The notes: a model not told the origin generated them from the sequence alone. A DNA stretch of 64,000 nt from Candidatus Centipeda massiliensis (GCF_900290285.1 NZ_LT985754.1:841364-905363); one strand, 5' to 3'; numbered from the stretch's first letter, positions 23,746 to 33,592 are shown. Numbers and translations: made by a program.

Positions 23746-26337
23746 ATGGACGCGCAGAACGTCACGCCGATGATGCAGCAGTATCTCTCCGCGAAGGCGG
23801 CGCATCCGAACGAACTGCTCTTCTTCCGTCTCGGCGACTTCTATGAGATGTTCTTTGAGGATGCCAAAGTCGCCGCAAAGGAGCTTGGTCTGACGCTTAC
23901 AAGCCGCAGCGGCGACCTCGACAAAAGCCCCATGTGTGGTGTGCCCTATCACGCAGCGGACAGCTACATCGCGCGTCTTGTCGCAAAGGGGTTCAAGGTG
24001 GCGATTGCCGAGCAGATCGGCGATCCGAAGGCAAAGGGATTGACGCATCGTGAGGTAGTCAAGGTTGTGACGCCCGGCACAACGCTCTCGGATGAGGTGC
24101 TGCGCGACGCTGCAAATAACTATATTGCACTTCTTCATGAAAAAGAGGATGGAACTTTTGTCCTTGCTGGCGCGGACATCTCGACGGGTGAGTCCTTCTA
24201 TGCTTCCTATGCGGGCGAGAGCGCCGCACAGCAGATGCTTGACGAGCTCTACCGCCGCATGGTGGCAGAGCTCCTTATGACGGAGGGATTCTCCCTCGCG
24301 GATGATGTGCGTGCCTTTGCCGTGCAGCGCCTCCCGCACTGCGCCATCGAGGCGGTTGCGCCACAGACAGATGATGAACTCCTCGTGCAGCATTTTCCTG
24401 CTGCGGAGATTCCGACAGGTGCGGGCGCACGCATGGCGGTTGCGACACTCCTGCGCTATCTTCACGACACGGTTCGGACGGATCTCTCACAGATCAACCG
24501 CCTCTCGTTTCTCGATGCGGCGGACACGATGCAGCTCGACACCTACACGCTCCGCAATCTCGAGATCACGCGCAGCCTGCGTGACGGCGGCAAGAAAAAT
24601 ACGCTCTTCGATGTGCTCGATTTCACGCGCACGCCGATGGGGACGCGCCTCCTGAAATCGTGGCTTGAGCATCCGCTGCTCGTGCCACATCGCATCGACG
24701 CGCGTCTCGATGCCGTGGCGGAGCTGGTTGAGCAGTCCTCGCTGCGCACTTCCCTGCGCGAACAGCTGCGTTCGATCTATGACTTCGAGCGCCTTTTGAC
24801 GCGCATTGAAACGCAAACGGCAAATGCGCGCGACCTCGTCGCCCTCCGTGTCTCGCTCGCCGCACTCCCTGCCGTACGCGACAACCTCGGCACGGCAAAG
24901 AGCAATCTCCTCATGCGCGTGCACGCAGGAATCCAGACCTTTGACGATCTGCGCGATATCTTGGAACGCGCGATTGTGGACGAGCCGGGGCTGTCCGTGC
25001 GCGACGGCGGCATCATCCGCACGGGCTACGACACGGCACTCGATGAGCTGCATGCCTTTTCCCGTGACAGCAAATCGCTCCTGCAGGAGATGGAGGAGCG
25101 CGAGCGCGCGCGTACGGGCATCAAGACGCTCAAGATCGGCTACAACAAGGTGTTTGGGTATTATATTGAGGTGCGCCACAGTGGGAGGGATCAGGTTCCC
25201 GCTGACTACATCCGCAAGCAGACGCTTGCAAATACGGAGCGGTTCATCACGGAGGAGCTGAAGGACTTCGAGGCGAAGATCCTCGGAGCAGAGGAGAAGA
25301 TCACCGCACTTGAGTACCACATCTTTACGGAGCTGCGCGAGCAGGTGCGGGCGCAGCTTGTCCCCATCCAGAATGTTGCGCGTGCGATCGCCCGTGTCGA
25401 TGTGCTGCAGAGCCTCGCCGAGGCGGCGGCATCGTATCGTTACGTGCGTCCGACAGTGGCGGACGGTGGAGTGATCCTGATCCGCGATGGGCGGCATCCT
25501 CTGGTGGAACGCATCTTAGAGCGCGAGATGTTTGTTCCGAATGATACCGACCTGAGCCACGGCGGCACGGAAACGATGCTGATTACGGGACCGAATATGG
25601 CGGGCAAGTCCACCTATATGCGGCAGGTCGCACTCCTCACGCTGATGGCGCAGGTTGGCAGCTTTGTCCCTGCGCGCGCGGCACAGATCGCACCCGTCGA
25701 CCGTATCTTTACGCGCATCGGCGCGAGCGATGATCTCGTGAGTGGGCAGAGTACGTTCATGGTGGAGATGAACGAGGTCGCGCAGATCCTGCGCGAGGCA
25801 ACGCGTGACAGCCTTGTGATTCTCGATGAGATCGGGCGCGGGACGAGCACGTTTGACGGCATGAGCATTGCGCGCGCCGTGGTGGAGCACATTGACCAGC
25901 GCATTCATGCAAAGACGCTGTTTGCAACGCATTACCACGAGCTGACGGACATGGAGAATGAGCACATCCGCAACTACTGCATTGCCGTGCGCGAAAAGGG
26001 GAAGAATGTCGTATTCCTGCGCCGCATCGTTGCGGGGGCGGCGGACAAGTCCTACGGGATCCATGTTGCGCGGCTCGCGGGACTCCCGCCGAAGGTGACG
26101 GAGCGCGCGGAGGAGATCCTGCACGCGCTGGAACAAAAAGAGGCGCAGAGCGAAGGTGCAGCGCCCATCCTGGCAAGTCAGGAAACAAAGTCCGCAGACG
26201 GAATGACCTCCCTCTTTGCGGACGGGACGCTTGCCGAGCTGCGTACGCTCGACGTGATGACGATGACGCCGCTTGAGGCGATGAATACACTCTATCGCCT
26301 GCAGGAGCAGGCACGGAAGGAGGCAGGAGAAACATGA
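23746..26337 (+). CDS. mutS: DNA mismatch repair protein MutS
   Basis: MutS recognises base mismatches and small loops. The 863-residue product is full length. The N-terminal domain has LGDFYEMFFEDA (residues 31-42), with the Phe-x-Glu pair that wedges into the mismatch. The C-terminal ATPase has the Walker A GPNMAGKST at about residue 616, a Walker B region DEIGRGTST near 700, and the ATHYHELT segment. AGGAGG precedes the ATG. It overlaps mutL by four bases (ATGA), so the pair is coupled. Confidence 0.98.
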   Translation: MDAQNVTPMMQQYLSAKAAHPNELLFFRLGDFYEMFFEDAKVAAKELGLTLTSRSGDLDKSPMCGVPYHAADSYIARLVAKGFKVAIAEQIGDPKAKGLTHREVVKVVTPGTTLSDEVLRDAANNYIALLHEKEDGTFVLAGADISTGESFYASYAGESAAQQMLDELYRRMVAELLMTEGFSLADDVRAFAVQRLPHCAIEAVAPQTDDELLVQHFPAAEIPTGAGARMAVATLLRYLHDTVRTDLSQINRLSFLDAADTMQLDTYTLRNLEITRSLRDGGKKNTLFDVLDFTRTPMGTRLLKSWLEHPLLVPHRIDARLDAVAELVEQSSLRTSLREQLRSIYDFERLLTRIETQTANARDLVALRVSLAALPAVRDNLGTAKSNLLMRVHAGIQTFDDLRDILERAIVDEPGLSVRDGGIIRTGYDTALDELHAFSRDSKSLLQEMEERERARTGIKTLKIGYNKVFGYYIEVRHSGRDQVPADYIRKQTLANTERFITEELKDFEAKILGAEEKITALEYHIFTELREQVRAQLVPIQNVARAIARVDVLQSLAEAAASYRYVRPTVADGGVILIRDGRHPLVERILEREMFVPNDTDLSHGGTETMLITGPNMAGKSTYMRQVALLTLMAQVGSFVPARAAQIAPVDRIFTRIGASDDLVSGQSTFMVEMNEVAQILREATRDSLVILDEIGRGTSTFDGMSIARAVVEHIDQRIHAKTLFATHYHELTDMENEHIRNYCIAVREKGKNVVFLRRIVAGAADKSYGIHVARLAGLPPKVTERAEEILHALEQKEAQSEGAAPILASQETKSADGMTSLFADGTLAELRTLDVMTMTPLEAMNTLYRLQEQARKEAGET

Positions 26338-28232
26338 CGCAGATTCACGTGCTGGATGATGCTACCATCAACAAGATTGCGGCGGGGGAGGTCGTCGAGC
26401 GCCCCGCCTCCGTCGTGAAGGAGCTGGTTGAGAACGCGATGGATGCGGGGGCATCGGCGATTGAAATTGAAATTATGGGGGGCGGGGTCAGTTTTATCCG
26501 CGTCACAGATAACGGGCGCGGCATGACGCGCGCGGACGCAGGGGCGGCGATCCTGCGCCACGCGACAAGTAAGATTACATCCGTGTCCGACCTTCAGACT
26601 GTTGCAACGCTCGGCTTTCGCGGGGAAGCGCTGCCGACCATCGCCTCCGTCTCGCGCTTTTCTCTCCTCACGCGAAAAGCAACGGACGATCTCGGTACGC
26701 GTGTGGATATCCTCGGCGGAAAGCCTCCCGCAGTTGAGGAGGCGGGCTGTGAGATCGGGACGACCGTGCGCGTTGAGGATCTTTTTTTCAATACGCCGGC
26801 GCGCAAGAAATTCCTCAAGACGAATACGACCGAGGCGGGGAGAATCAGCGACTATGTGATTCGCCTCGCACTTTCGCGTCCCGATATCGCATTCCGCTTC
26901 ATCAACAACAACCGACTCACCATCATGACGGCGGGCGATGACAGTCTGCGCCGCACCATCGAGAGCATCTACGGCGGCGATACGGCGGGTGCGCTGATTC
27001 CCCTCGACTTCCACGATGAGGAGGCGGAGATTCGCATCACGGGCTACATCTCGAAGCCGTCCATGATCCGCAGCAGCCGCGCATGGCAGACCTATATCGT
27101 CAATGGGCGTACGATTCAAAATCGTGCGATTGCAAAGGCGATTGACAACGTTTACCGTGCGCTCGTGCCGAAGATGGGCTTCCCCCTCGCGGTTCTCTGC
27201 ATAGAGGTCCCGCAGCGGACGATTGATGTGAATGTGCATCCGCAGAAAACGGAGATGAAGTTCGAGGATGAGGGGCGCATCTTCAAGGCGGTCTATAAGG
27301 CCGTGCTCGACGCGATTCGCGGTGCGGCGGGGGAGACGGCGGCGATTGCGGCATCGGTTGAAAAGCCGAAATTTCACTGCGAAGCCGTACCCCTGAGCGT
27401 CGGTGCAGGGGCGCCATACGCTCCGCAGAGCGCGGGCGCAAGCGCCGCGAACGCACGCACAAACAACTACGCCATGCCGCCCGTCCGTCCACAGACCGTC
27501 CACGAGGCGGTGCAGTGGCGCGGACAGCGCGTCGACCTGCGTGTGGCGCAGGATCGTATTGCCGCTGCCCGTGACGAGGAGAGAGCGGCGTTTGCCGCGC
27601 AGAATGCTCCTGCCGCTGCACCGCCAAGTGCGGAGCAGGGCGCGGAGATGGAGGAAAAACTCCTCCCCATCGGGCAGGTTGATCTCACCTACATCATTGC
27701 CCAGAGCGCACAGAGTCTCTACATCGTCGACCAGCACGCGGCGCACGAGCGCATCCTCTTTGACCGGTTCTCCGCACAGGCGGACGGCATTCCGTCGCAG
27801 CAGATGCTCGTCCATGCGATTCTCTCCTTTGACGCGCGCGAGGCGCAGTACATTGAGGAGAATGCGGCACTGTTCGACCGTCTCGGCTTTCATCTTGAAC
27901 CGGCGGGTGCGCGCGAATACCGCCTCACCGAGGCTCCTGCTGACGTTCCGCTGGATGAGGCGGAGGACACCATTCGCGAGATCCTAGTTTCTCTCGGCGA
28001 CCTGCATGCCGCAACCCCTGCGAACCTCCGGCAGGCGGGCATTGCGACCATGGCGTGCCGCGCCGCGATCAAGGCGGGCGAGGAACTGAGTGTGCGGCAG
28101 ATGGAGATCCTGCTTGAGGAGCTGCGCCGTACGCCGTTCCCATTCACCTGTCCGCACGGGCGCCCGACGATTTTGCGCTTCGGTACGCACGACCTTGCAA
28201 AGATGTTCAAGCGCACGGGGTTTGGTCTCTGA
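26334..28232 (+). CDS. mutL: DNA mismatch repair protein MutL (endonuclease type)
   Basis: MutL links MutS to strand nicking. The 632-residue protein has the N-terminal GHKL ATPase motifs KELVENAMDAGA, DNGRGM and GFRGEALPTI. A linker with low complexity (about residues 340-430) joins it to the C-terminal domain. That domain carries DQHAAHERILFD, the endonuclease motif DQHA-x2-E-x4-E, with Asp in place of the last Glu, and CPHGRP near the end. It therefore probably nicks DNA as in Bacillus. The start overlaps the mutS stop. Confidence 0.97.
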   Translation: MTQIHVLDDATINKIAAGEVVERPASVVKELVENAMDAGASAIEIEIMGGGVSFIRVTDNGRGMTRADAGAAILRHATSKITSVSDLQTVATLGFRGEALPTIASVSRFSLLTRKATDDLGTRVDILGGKPPAVEEAGCEIGTTVRVEDLFFNTPARKKFLKTNTTEAGRISDYVIRLALSRPDIAFRFINNNRLTIMTAGDDSLRRTIESIYGGDTAGALIPLDFHDEEAEIRITGYISKPSMIRSSRAWQTYIVNGRTIQNRAIAKAIDNVYRALVPKMGFPLAVLCIEVPQRTIDVNVHPQKTEMKFEDEGRIFKAVYKAVLDAIRGAAGETAAIAASVEKPKFHCEAVPLSVGAGAPYAPQSAGASAANARTNNYAMPPVRPQTVHEAVQWRGQRVDLRVAQDRIAAARDEERAAFAAQNAPAAAPPSAEQGAEMEEKLLPIGQVDLTYIIAQSAQSLYIVDQHAAHERILFDRFSAQADGIPSQQMLVHAILSFDAREAQYIEENAALFDRLGFHLEPAGAREYRLTEAPADVPLDEAEDTIREILVSLGDLHAATPANLRQAGIATMACRAAIKAGEELSVRQMEILLEELRRTPFPFTCPHGRPTILRFGTHDLAKMFKRTGFGL

Positions 28233-29044
28233 TGGCGGGCAATACGAAACTCCATGCTATCGTTACCACGGTGCGGCGCGGACAGCGGTACACAGAGGCG
28301 AACCGAGCGCTTGCGGCGCGCACGGCAAAGTCTCTTGGCATCCTGAATGTCCCACGCGGGAATGATTCGCTCGAAGAGCTGCGCTCGACGTATGATGTGG
28401 ATGCCGTGCTTGTTGCGCGGCAAGGACTCCTCACGCTCGTAACGGCAGAGGGCGAGCTGTTCTTTCACCCCGGGATGGCACATCTGCGTATCAAAAACCT
28501 GCTGCTTGGGCATGGCGATCACCTTGTGCGTGCACTTGGTCTTGCCGAGGGGCTGCACGTTCTCGACTGCACGCTTGGCACGGGCGCGGACGCCATCGTT
28601 GAGAGCTTTGCCGTTGGGGAATCGGGGCGCGTCACGGCGCTGGAGTCGAATGCGCTCATCGCGGCAGTCATTGCGGACGGACTTGCACACGCCTTGGGCG
28701 ATAACTATGAGATGCACGCCGCCATGCGCCGCATTCAAGTGCATCACGCGGACGCACTTACTTTCCTGCGTACGGCGGCAGAGGACAGCTATGATGTCGT
28801 CTACTTCGATCCGATGTTTCGCCGTCCGCTGCATGAGAGCGCAGGGATGAATGCCCTGCGCGGCCTTGCCGATCCGCGTGCGCTTACGGAGGAGACGATT
28901 GCTGAGGCGCGGCGCGTTGCCCGCTGCCGCGTCGTCATGAAGGAGCGGCGGGAGAGCGCAGAATTTGCCCGCCTCGGATTCACAGAGATCACGGGCGGGC
29001 GCTACAGCCGCATCGCGTACGGTGTGATGGAACCCGGAGGATAA
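28232..29044 (+). CDS. Class I SAM-dependent methyltransferase, RsmJ-like
   Basis: A 270-residue protein with a Rossmann methyltransferase core. The SAM-binding loop is LDCTLGTGADA (about residues 111-121), the acidic strand end follows in TALESN, and DVVYFDPMF (around 190) is the catalytic loop, as in RsmJ/YhiQ-type rRNA methyltransferases. The family fit is by motif only and the RNA target is not proved. It starts inside the mutL stop codon, so it is the third gene of the mutS operon. Alternative: another DUF548-like methyltransferase. Confidence 0.75.
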   Translation: MAGNTKLHAIVTTVRRGQRYTEANRALAARTAKSLGILNVPRGNDSLEELRSTYDVDAVLVARQGLLTLVTAEGELFFHPGMAHLRIKNLLLGHGDHLVRALGLAEGLHVLDCTLGTGADAIVESFAVGESGRVTALESNALIAAVIADGLAHALGDNYEMHAAMRRIQVHHADALTFLRTAAEDSYDVVYFDPMFRRPLHESAGMNALRGLADPRALTEETIAEARRVARCRVVMKERRESAEFARLGFTEITGGRYSRIAYGVMEPGG

Positions 29045-29050
29045 TATATA

Positions 29051-29210
29051 GGAAGCACTGATAAATTCAGCCGCGCCATCTTAGCGCATCTTTTTTGCCC
29101 GCACTGTGCCCTAGAATCCTCCACATAGCCCCTGCTATGCGTCCGGTTTGTCTCCTTGTTCGGACGCAAAAATCTACGCCAATCTAAGGGTCTATTTTAT
29201 CAGCGATTCC
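29051..29210. mobile_element. MITE-like element (160 bp) flanked by TATA
   Basis: The ends GGAAGCACTGATAAATT and (minus strand) GGAATCGCTGATAAAAT form imperfect inverted repeats. TATA flanks both sides (29047-29050 and 29211-29214), a possible target duplication. No transposase is encoded. The interior has a hairpin GCGTCCG/CGGACGC (about 29139-29167). A shortened relative lies at 17023-17083. It sits 28 bases upstream of the Dcu promoter. Confidence 0.65.
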
Positions 29211-29238
29211 TATAGACTGTATTTATCGGTGAAAGGGT

Positions 29239-29267
29239 TTACTAATAATTACATCATGTTGTATAAT
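29239..29267 (+). promoter_or_regulatory. Promoter of the Dcu transporter gene
   Basis: TTACTA (29239-29244) and TATAAT (29262-29267), spacer 17, 63 bases before the ATG. Confidence 0.6.
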
Positions 29268-29330
29268 GCTTCACGTATTGTTTTCACTGTGTGGGGTTGG
29301 GATCCTGCGTAGAATGGGGGAATTATATCC

Positions 29331-30674
29331 ATGGAAATGATTTTGGGCTTTATCGTCCTTCTCGTCTGTCTGATTGTCGGTGTGCGTCACGGTGGACTTG
29401 GGCTCGCCGTGATCAGTGGCTTCGGTCTTGTGATCTACACGTTTGTCTTCGGCTATCAGCCGGGCAAGCCGCCTGTGGATGTCATGCTGATCATTCTGGC
29501 GGTGGTCACCTGCGCGGGCTTCTTGCAGACCTCGGGCGGACTTACGGTCATGCTCAAGTATGCGGAGAAGTTCCTGCGCAACAATCCGAAACACGTTACG
29601 ATTCTCGCGCCGCTCACGACGTGGTTCCTCACGGTGCTCTGCGGCACGGGGCACGTCGTCTACACCATGTTCCCGATCATCTACGACATTGCGATCAAGC
29701 AGGGCATCCGCCCCGAGCGTCCGATGGCGGTTTCGTCCGTTGCCTCGCAGATGGGGATCTGTGCCTCGCCGGTTTCGGTCGCCGTCGTCTCGATGGTTGC
29801 ATTCCTCTCTGCCTCAGGGCATGAGTTCTCCGTGTTCCAGGTGCTCTCGGTTTCGATTCCTGCGACGGGACTCGGCGTTTTCTTCGCGGCACTCTGGAGC
29901 TACCGCCGCGGCAAGGATCTCGAACAGGATGAGCGTTTCCAGGAGTTTATCCGCGACCCCGAGAACAAGAAGTATGTCTATGGCGAGTCGGAAAGCCTCA
30001 TGGAGAAGGAACTTCCAACGGAGTACTATCGCGCCATGTTCATCTTCTTTGCGGGCATCATTGCCATCGCGCTGCTCGGCAACTTCCCGGAGCTGCTGCC
30101 GAAGTTTCCGCCGAAGCCGGATGCGGATCCAAAGGCGATTTCAATGGTCGTTGTCATTCAGATGGTGATGCTGCTCGTGGGTGCGACGATTCTTCTCTCC
30201 TGCAAGGTCAAGGCGAAGGATGTCGGCAACTCGCAGGTGTTCCGCTCGGGCGTGGTCGCGCTCGTCTCGGTCTATGGCGTTGCGTGGATGGCGGACACCT
30301 ACTTCATGAACCACATGGGGTTTCTCAAGGAATTCCTTGGCTCTGCCGTACAGAGCTATCCGTGGGCGTATGCCCTTCTCGCATTCCTCACATCGAAGCT
30401 CGTGAATTCGCAGGGCGCGGCGATTGCGATTGTCGTACCGATGGCGATCAACGTGGGAATGGATCCGATCCTTGTCCTCTCGTTCATCTCTGCGTGCTAC
30501 GGCTATTTCTTCCTGCCGACTTATCCGTCCGATCTGGCGTGCATCGGCTTTGACCGCTCGGGCACGACGCGCATCGGCAAGTACATCCTGAACCACTCGT
30601 TCATGATCCCGGGGCTGATCGGTGTCGGCTCGGGCTGCTGCGTCGGCTATGTGGTCGCACATCTGATCTTCTGA
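29331..30674 (+). CDS. Anaerobic C4-dicarboxylate transporter, DcuA/DcuB family
   Basis: A 447-residue membrane carrier with about ten to twelve helices. It fits DcuA/DcuB, which exchange fumarate, malate or aspartate for succinate during fumarate respiration. Family segments are GGLGLAVISGFGLVIYTFVFG, TVLCGTGHVVYTMFPIIYDIAIK and YFFLPTYPSDLACIGFDRSGTTRIGKY. Its own promoter precedes it and a hairpin follows. A LysR regulator gene on the other strand faces its end and may control it, which is inference. Confidence 0.92.
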   Translation: MEMILGFIVLLVCLIVGVRHGGLGLAVISGFGLVIYTFVFGYQPGKPPVDVMLIILAVVTCAGFLQTSGGLTVMLKYAEKFLRNNPKHVTILAPLTTWFLTVLCGTGHVVYTMFPIIYDIAIKQGIRPERPMAVSSVASQMGICASPVSVAVVSMVAFLSASGHEFSVFQVLSVSIPATGLGVFFAALWSYRRGKDLEQDERFQEFIRDPENKKYVYGESESLMEKELPTEYYRAMFIFFAGIIAIALLGNFPELLPKFPPKPDADPKAISMVVVIQMVMLLVGATILLSCKVKAKDVGNSQVFRSGVVALVSVYGVAWMADTYFMNHMGFLKEFLGSAVQSYPWAYALLAFLTSKLVNSQGAAIAIVVPMAINVGMDPILVLSFISACYGYFFLPTYPSDLACIGFDRSGTTRIGKYILNHSFMIPGLIGVGSGCCVGYVVAHLIF

Positions 30675-30686
30675 AAATACAATCGA

Positions 30687-30714
30687 AAAGCCTCCCCGCG
30701 CGGGGGAGGCTTTT
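30687..30714. terminator. Terminator between the Dcu gene and the LysR gene
   Basis: AAAAGCCTCCCC (30687-30698) pairs with GGGGAGGCTTTT (30704-30714 region) around GCGC; symmetric A and T ends suit both converging genes. Confidence 0.85.
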
Positions 30715-30723
30715 GTGTTCCTG

Positions 30724-31620
30724 TTACAGTATGGTATGATCGGGCTGGTGGCTGAGGATGTCCTTGCTGAACTCGATGAAGGACTGCGCGGCACGTGAGA
30801 TGTAGCGGTCGCGCTTCCATGCGAGACCGACATCGACAAATACGGGCGTGGCAAGCGGTATTGCTTTTATGCCCGGTGTGTCGCGAACGATCATGTCAAG
30901 CAGGAATGCGTTTCCAACGCCGCTTGCGACGAGCCCCATGATGGTGACGACCTGATTGGACTCCAGCACAATGTTCGGCGTAAAGCCCGCCATCTTCATG
31001 TTTTGCAGCATGGTCTGACGAAGGAAGGAGCCCTCTTTGAGCATGATGAGGTTGTGATCCTCAATGTCCTGCAGCGTGATCGCCTTTCGTGCAGCGAGGC
31101 TGCTGCCGGCGGGGACGCAGCAGACAACTTGGCTGCGCGACATGGGGAGCAGCTGAAGGTTTGGCGAGGAGTCCGGAATGATGATGATGCCGAAGTCCAG
31201 CTCATCGCGTTCCAACTGTTCACGTATGGCAACGGATCCCTCCTCGTGCAGGTAGACGTCGAGATGGGAGTAGCGACGCTGGAAGCTTGAGAAGATTTTT
31301 GGAAAGAGATAGGCGCCCATCATTGGTGGGATTCCGATCTTGATGGTGCCCTTCTGCAGCTGCTTGTAGTCGTTGACCTCGAGTACGGCATCCTGTATGT
31401 TGCGCAGTGCCACCTCGACGCGTCCGAGGAAGACTGCGCCCTCGGGGGTCAGAGAGAGCTGTTTTTGACTGCGGTCAAAAAGCTGGATGCCAAGTTCTCC
31501 TTCGAGTTTCTTGATTGCGACGGTGATGTTCGGTTGAGAGACGCGGAGGCGTTCGGCGGCGCGCGTGATGTTCTTCAGGCGGCTCGCCATCTGGAAATAT
31601 TCCAACTGCCGTAGTTCCAT
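30724..31620 (-). CDS. LysR-family transcriptional regulator
   Basis: A 298-residue regulator. The N-terminal winged helix-turn-helix reads MELRQLEYF, ITRAAERLRVSQPNITVAIKKLEGELGIQLFDR, the classic LysR pattern. The remaining 200 residues form the effector domain. The start at 31620 is chosen because GGAGG lies eight bases upstream; an ATG 15 bases earlier overlaps that ribosome site. On the minus strand a TATAAT (31664-31659) lies about 40 bases upstream, with a poor -35. The effector and target are unknown; nearby candidates are the Dcu transporter and motAB. Confidence 0.92.
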   Translation of the reverse strand: MELRQLEYFQMASRLKNITRAAERLRVSQPNITVAIKKLEGELGIQLFDRSQKQLSLTPEGAVFLGRVEVALRNIQDAVLEVNDYKQLQKGTIKIGIPPMMGAYLFPKIFSSFQRRYSHLDVYLHEEGSVAIREQLERDELDFGIIIIPDSSPNLQLLPMSRSQVVCCVPAGSSLAARKAITLQDIEDHNLIMLKEGSFLRQTMLQNMKMAGFTPNIVLESNQVVTIMGLVASGVGNAFLLDMIVRDTPGIKAIPLATPVFVDVGLAWKRDRYISRAAQSFIEFSKDILSHQPDHTIL

Positions 31621-31863
31621 GTGACCATCCTCCAAATAAGTTTTTTTTATACGCCCTCTATTATATCATATTTTCGATGAATGTATGATAGGATAATATA
31701 AATTTATTGAAAAATTTTTCGTCACTTTTAGAGAGTTTTTTTTAAAACTAGGTAGGATTTTTCGGTGTGTTATGGAATAATATAAGAAGATGTAGACGTG
31801 TGTCTGATGGATCAGGCGAATGTGCGTTCATCGTTCGAGAGAAATGGAATGGGGGCTTTTGTT

Positions 31864-32640
31864 TTGGAAAAATCAACGGTTATCGGGCTTATCATGGGGG
31901 TTATCTCGATCTTTGTTGGTATGATCCTGAAGGGTGCGCCGCTGACGGCGCTCAATAATCCGGCTGCGTTCCTAATCATCATTGGCGGTACGTTCTCGTG
32001 CCTCTTCATTGGGTTCCGCATGGAGCAGCTTGGGAACTTTGTCAATCTGATCAAGAAGACGTGCAAAGTTCCGCAGCTGCAGGAAAAGGGGCAGCTTGTC
32101 CAACAGTTCATTGAACTGTCGCAGATCGCGCGTCGAGAGGGGATTCTCGCGCTCGAGAGCAAGGCGCAGGAGATTCAGGATCCGTTCTTCCGCACGGGAC
32201 TCGGAATGGTGATCGATGGCATGGATCCAGACTTCGTAGGTGATGTCTTGGACGCCGAACTTGCGATCATGCAGGAGCGTCATGCTGAGGGGCGTTCGAT
32301 GTTTACACAGGCAGGTACATACGCGCCGACGCTGGGCGTTCTGGGCGCGGTTGTCGGTCTGATCGCGGCTCTGGGCAACCTGAACGATATCGACAAACTC
32401 GGTCACTCCATCGCAGCTGCATTCGTTGCGACGATTCTGGGTATCTTCACGGGATACGTTCTCTGGATGCCGTTCGCAAACAAGCTGAAGATTATGTCAG
32501 AACAGGAAGTCAGTCAGAAGCGCATGATTATCGAGGGGATTCTCTCTCTGCAGGCGGGCGACTCTCCGACGGCGATTGAGGCGAAACTCATGGTCTTCAT
32601 CCCGCAGACAGAGCGTGAGGCACTGAAGGGAGAGGGCTGA
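31864..32640 (+). CDS. motA: Flagellar motor stator protein MotA
   Basis: MotA and MotB form the ion-driven stator. The 258-residue product has four hydrophobic segments, an extended cytoplasmic loop after the second helix, and the conserved LGVLGAVVGLIAALGN segment with the ATILGIFTGYVLWMPFANKL tail. Start choice: TTG 31864 (giving MEKSTVIG, the family-type N-terminus) behind GGGGG at 31851-31855; an ATG at 31849 and another at 31807 are in frame but lack good ribosome sites. The stop lies one base before motB. Confidence 0.93.
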   Translation: MEKSTVIGLIMGVISIFVGMILKGAPLTALNNPAAFLIIIGGTFSCLFIGFRMEQLGNFVNLIKKTCKVPQLQEKGQLVQQFIELSQIARREGILALESKAQEIQDPFFRTGLGMVIDGMDPDFVGDVLDAELAIMQERHAEGRSMFTQAGTYAPTLGVLGAVVGLIAALGNLNDIDKLGHSIAAAFVATILGIFTGYVLWMPFANKLKIMSEQEVSQKRMIIEGILSLQAGDSPTAIEAKLMVFIPQTEREALKGEG

Positions 32641-32641
32641 T

Positions 32642-33565
32642 ATGGCGCGTAAAAAACATGCGAAGCCGCATGAGGAGGAAGCGGGCGAGGCTTGGCTCCT
32701 GCCCTACTCCGATCTGATGACCCTGCTCCTCGCCCTCTTTATCGCGCTGTTTGCGATGTCGCAGACGGATGCCTCGAAGATGCAGGCGCTCGCGCAGGCG
32801 TTTACAGCGGCGTTCAACATGGGCGGACCGTCGTTCTTCTCCGGCATGGGACCATCCACGTCAATGACCTCTGCGACGACGCAGGGGCAGGACAATGCGA
32901 ACAGCGCCTATATGCAGGAAAATGAAAATCTGCGTGAGGCGCAGGAGAAATTGGAGCAGTACATCAAGGAAAATAATCTGCAGGATCAGGTGAGCACAGA
33001 ACTCTCCGAGGAGGGACTGATGATCCGGCTGAAGGAGAAAGCGCTCTTTGCCTCCGGCTCTGCGGCACTGCAGGGGCAGGCAAACCAGATTGTACCCGTG
33101 ATCGCGGCGCTCCTCTCATCGCTGCCCGAGCGGGTCACGATCTCCGGACATACGGATAATGTACCGATCTCGACCGCGCAGTTCCCGTCGAACTGGGAAC
33201 TGAGCTCTGCGCGTGCTGTGAGCCTTATGCGCGGACTGATGGGGGTGCAGCCCTCATTGAATCCAGCGCGGTTCAGTGCGCTTGGCTACAGCGAGTATCG
33301 CCCGATTGCATCGAATGATACAGAGGAGGGACGTGCACAGAATCGCCGCGTTGAGGTGTTTATTGCGCGCAGCATGCGCTTCAGTCAGGAGGATTCGATC
33401 AGCGCCTCCGACGGTCAGGTGAAGACGAGTGCAAATGCGCCGTCGACGGCGATGCCGACAGCGACAGGAACGAAAGCTGGGGCGGGAACGTCGGAGATCA
33501 TGGGCGCAGAACAGCGCCCGGCACCGAACACACCGGGACTTGTGCCGTCGCCGCTGCAGCACTGA
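32642..33565 (+). CDS. motB: Flagellar motor stator protein MotB
   Basis: A 307-residue inner-membrane protein. The single helix after residue 20 contains the ion-carrying aspartate (Asp24 in PYSDLMTLLLALFIALF). The C-terminal half is an OmpA-like peptidoglycan-binding domain with TISGHTDNVPI and NRRVEVFI, which anchors the stator. A low-complexity Ala/Thr tail follows. The ATG at 32642 lies one base after the motA stop. A terminator follows the gene. Confidence 0.95.
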   Translation: MARKKHAKPHEEEAGEAWLLPYSDLMTLLLALFIALFAMSQTDASKMQALAQAFTAAFNMGGPSFFSGMGPSTSMTSATTQGQDNANSAYMQENENLREAQEKLEQYIKENNLQDQVSTELSEEGLMIRLKEKALFASGSAALQGQANQIVPVIAALLSSLPERVTISGHTDNVPISTAQFPSNWELSSARAVSLMRGLMGVQPSLNPARFSALGYSEYRPIASNDTEEGRAQNRRVEVFIARSMRFSQEDSISASDGQVKTSANAPSTAMPTATGTKAGAGTSEIMGAEQRPAPNTPGLVPSPLQH

Positions 33566-33592
33566 GCGTATGAATCAACAAGGAATTTTGAA

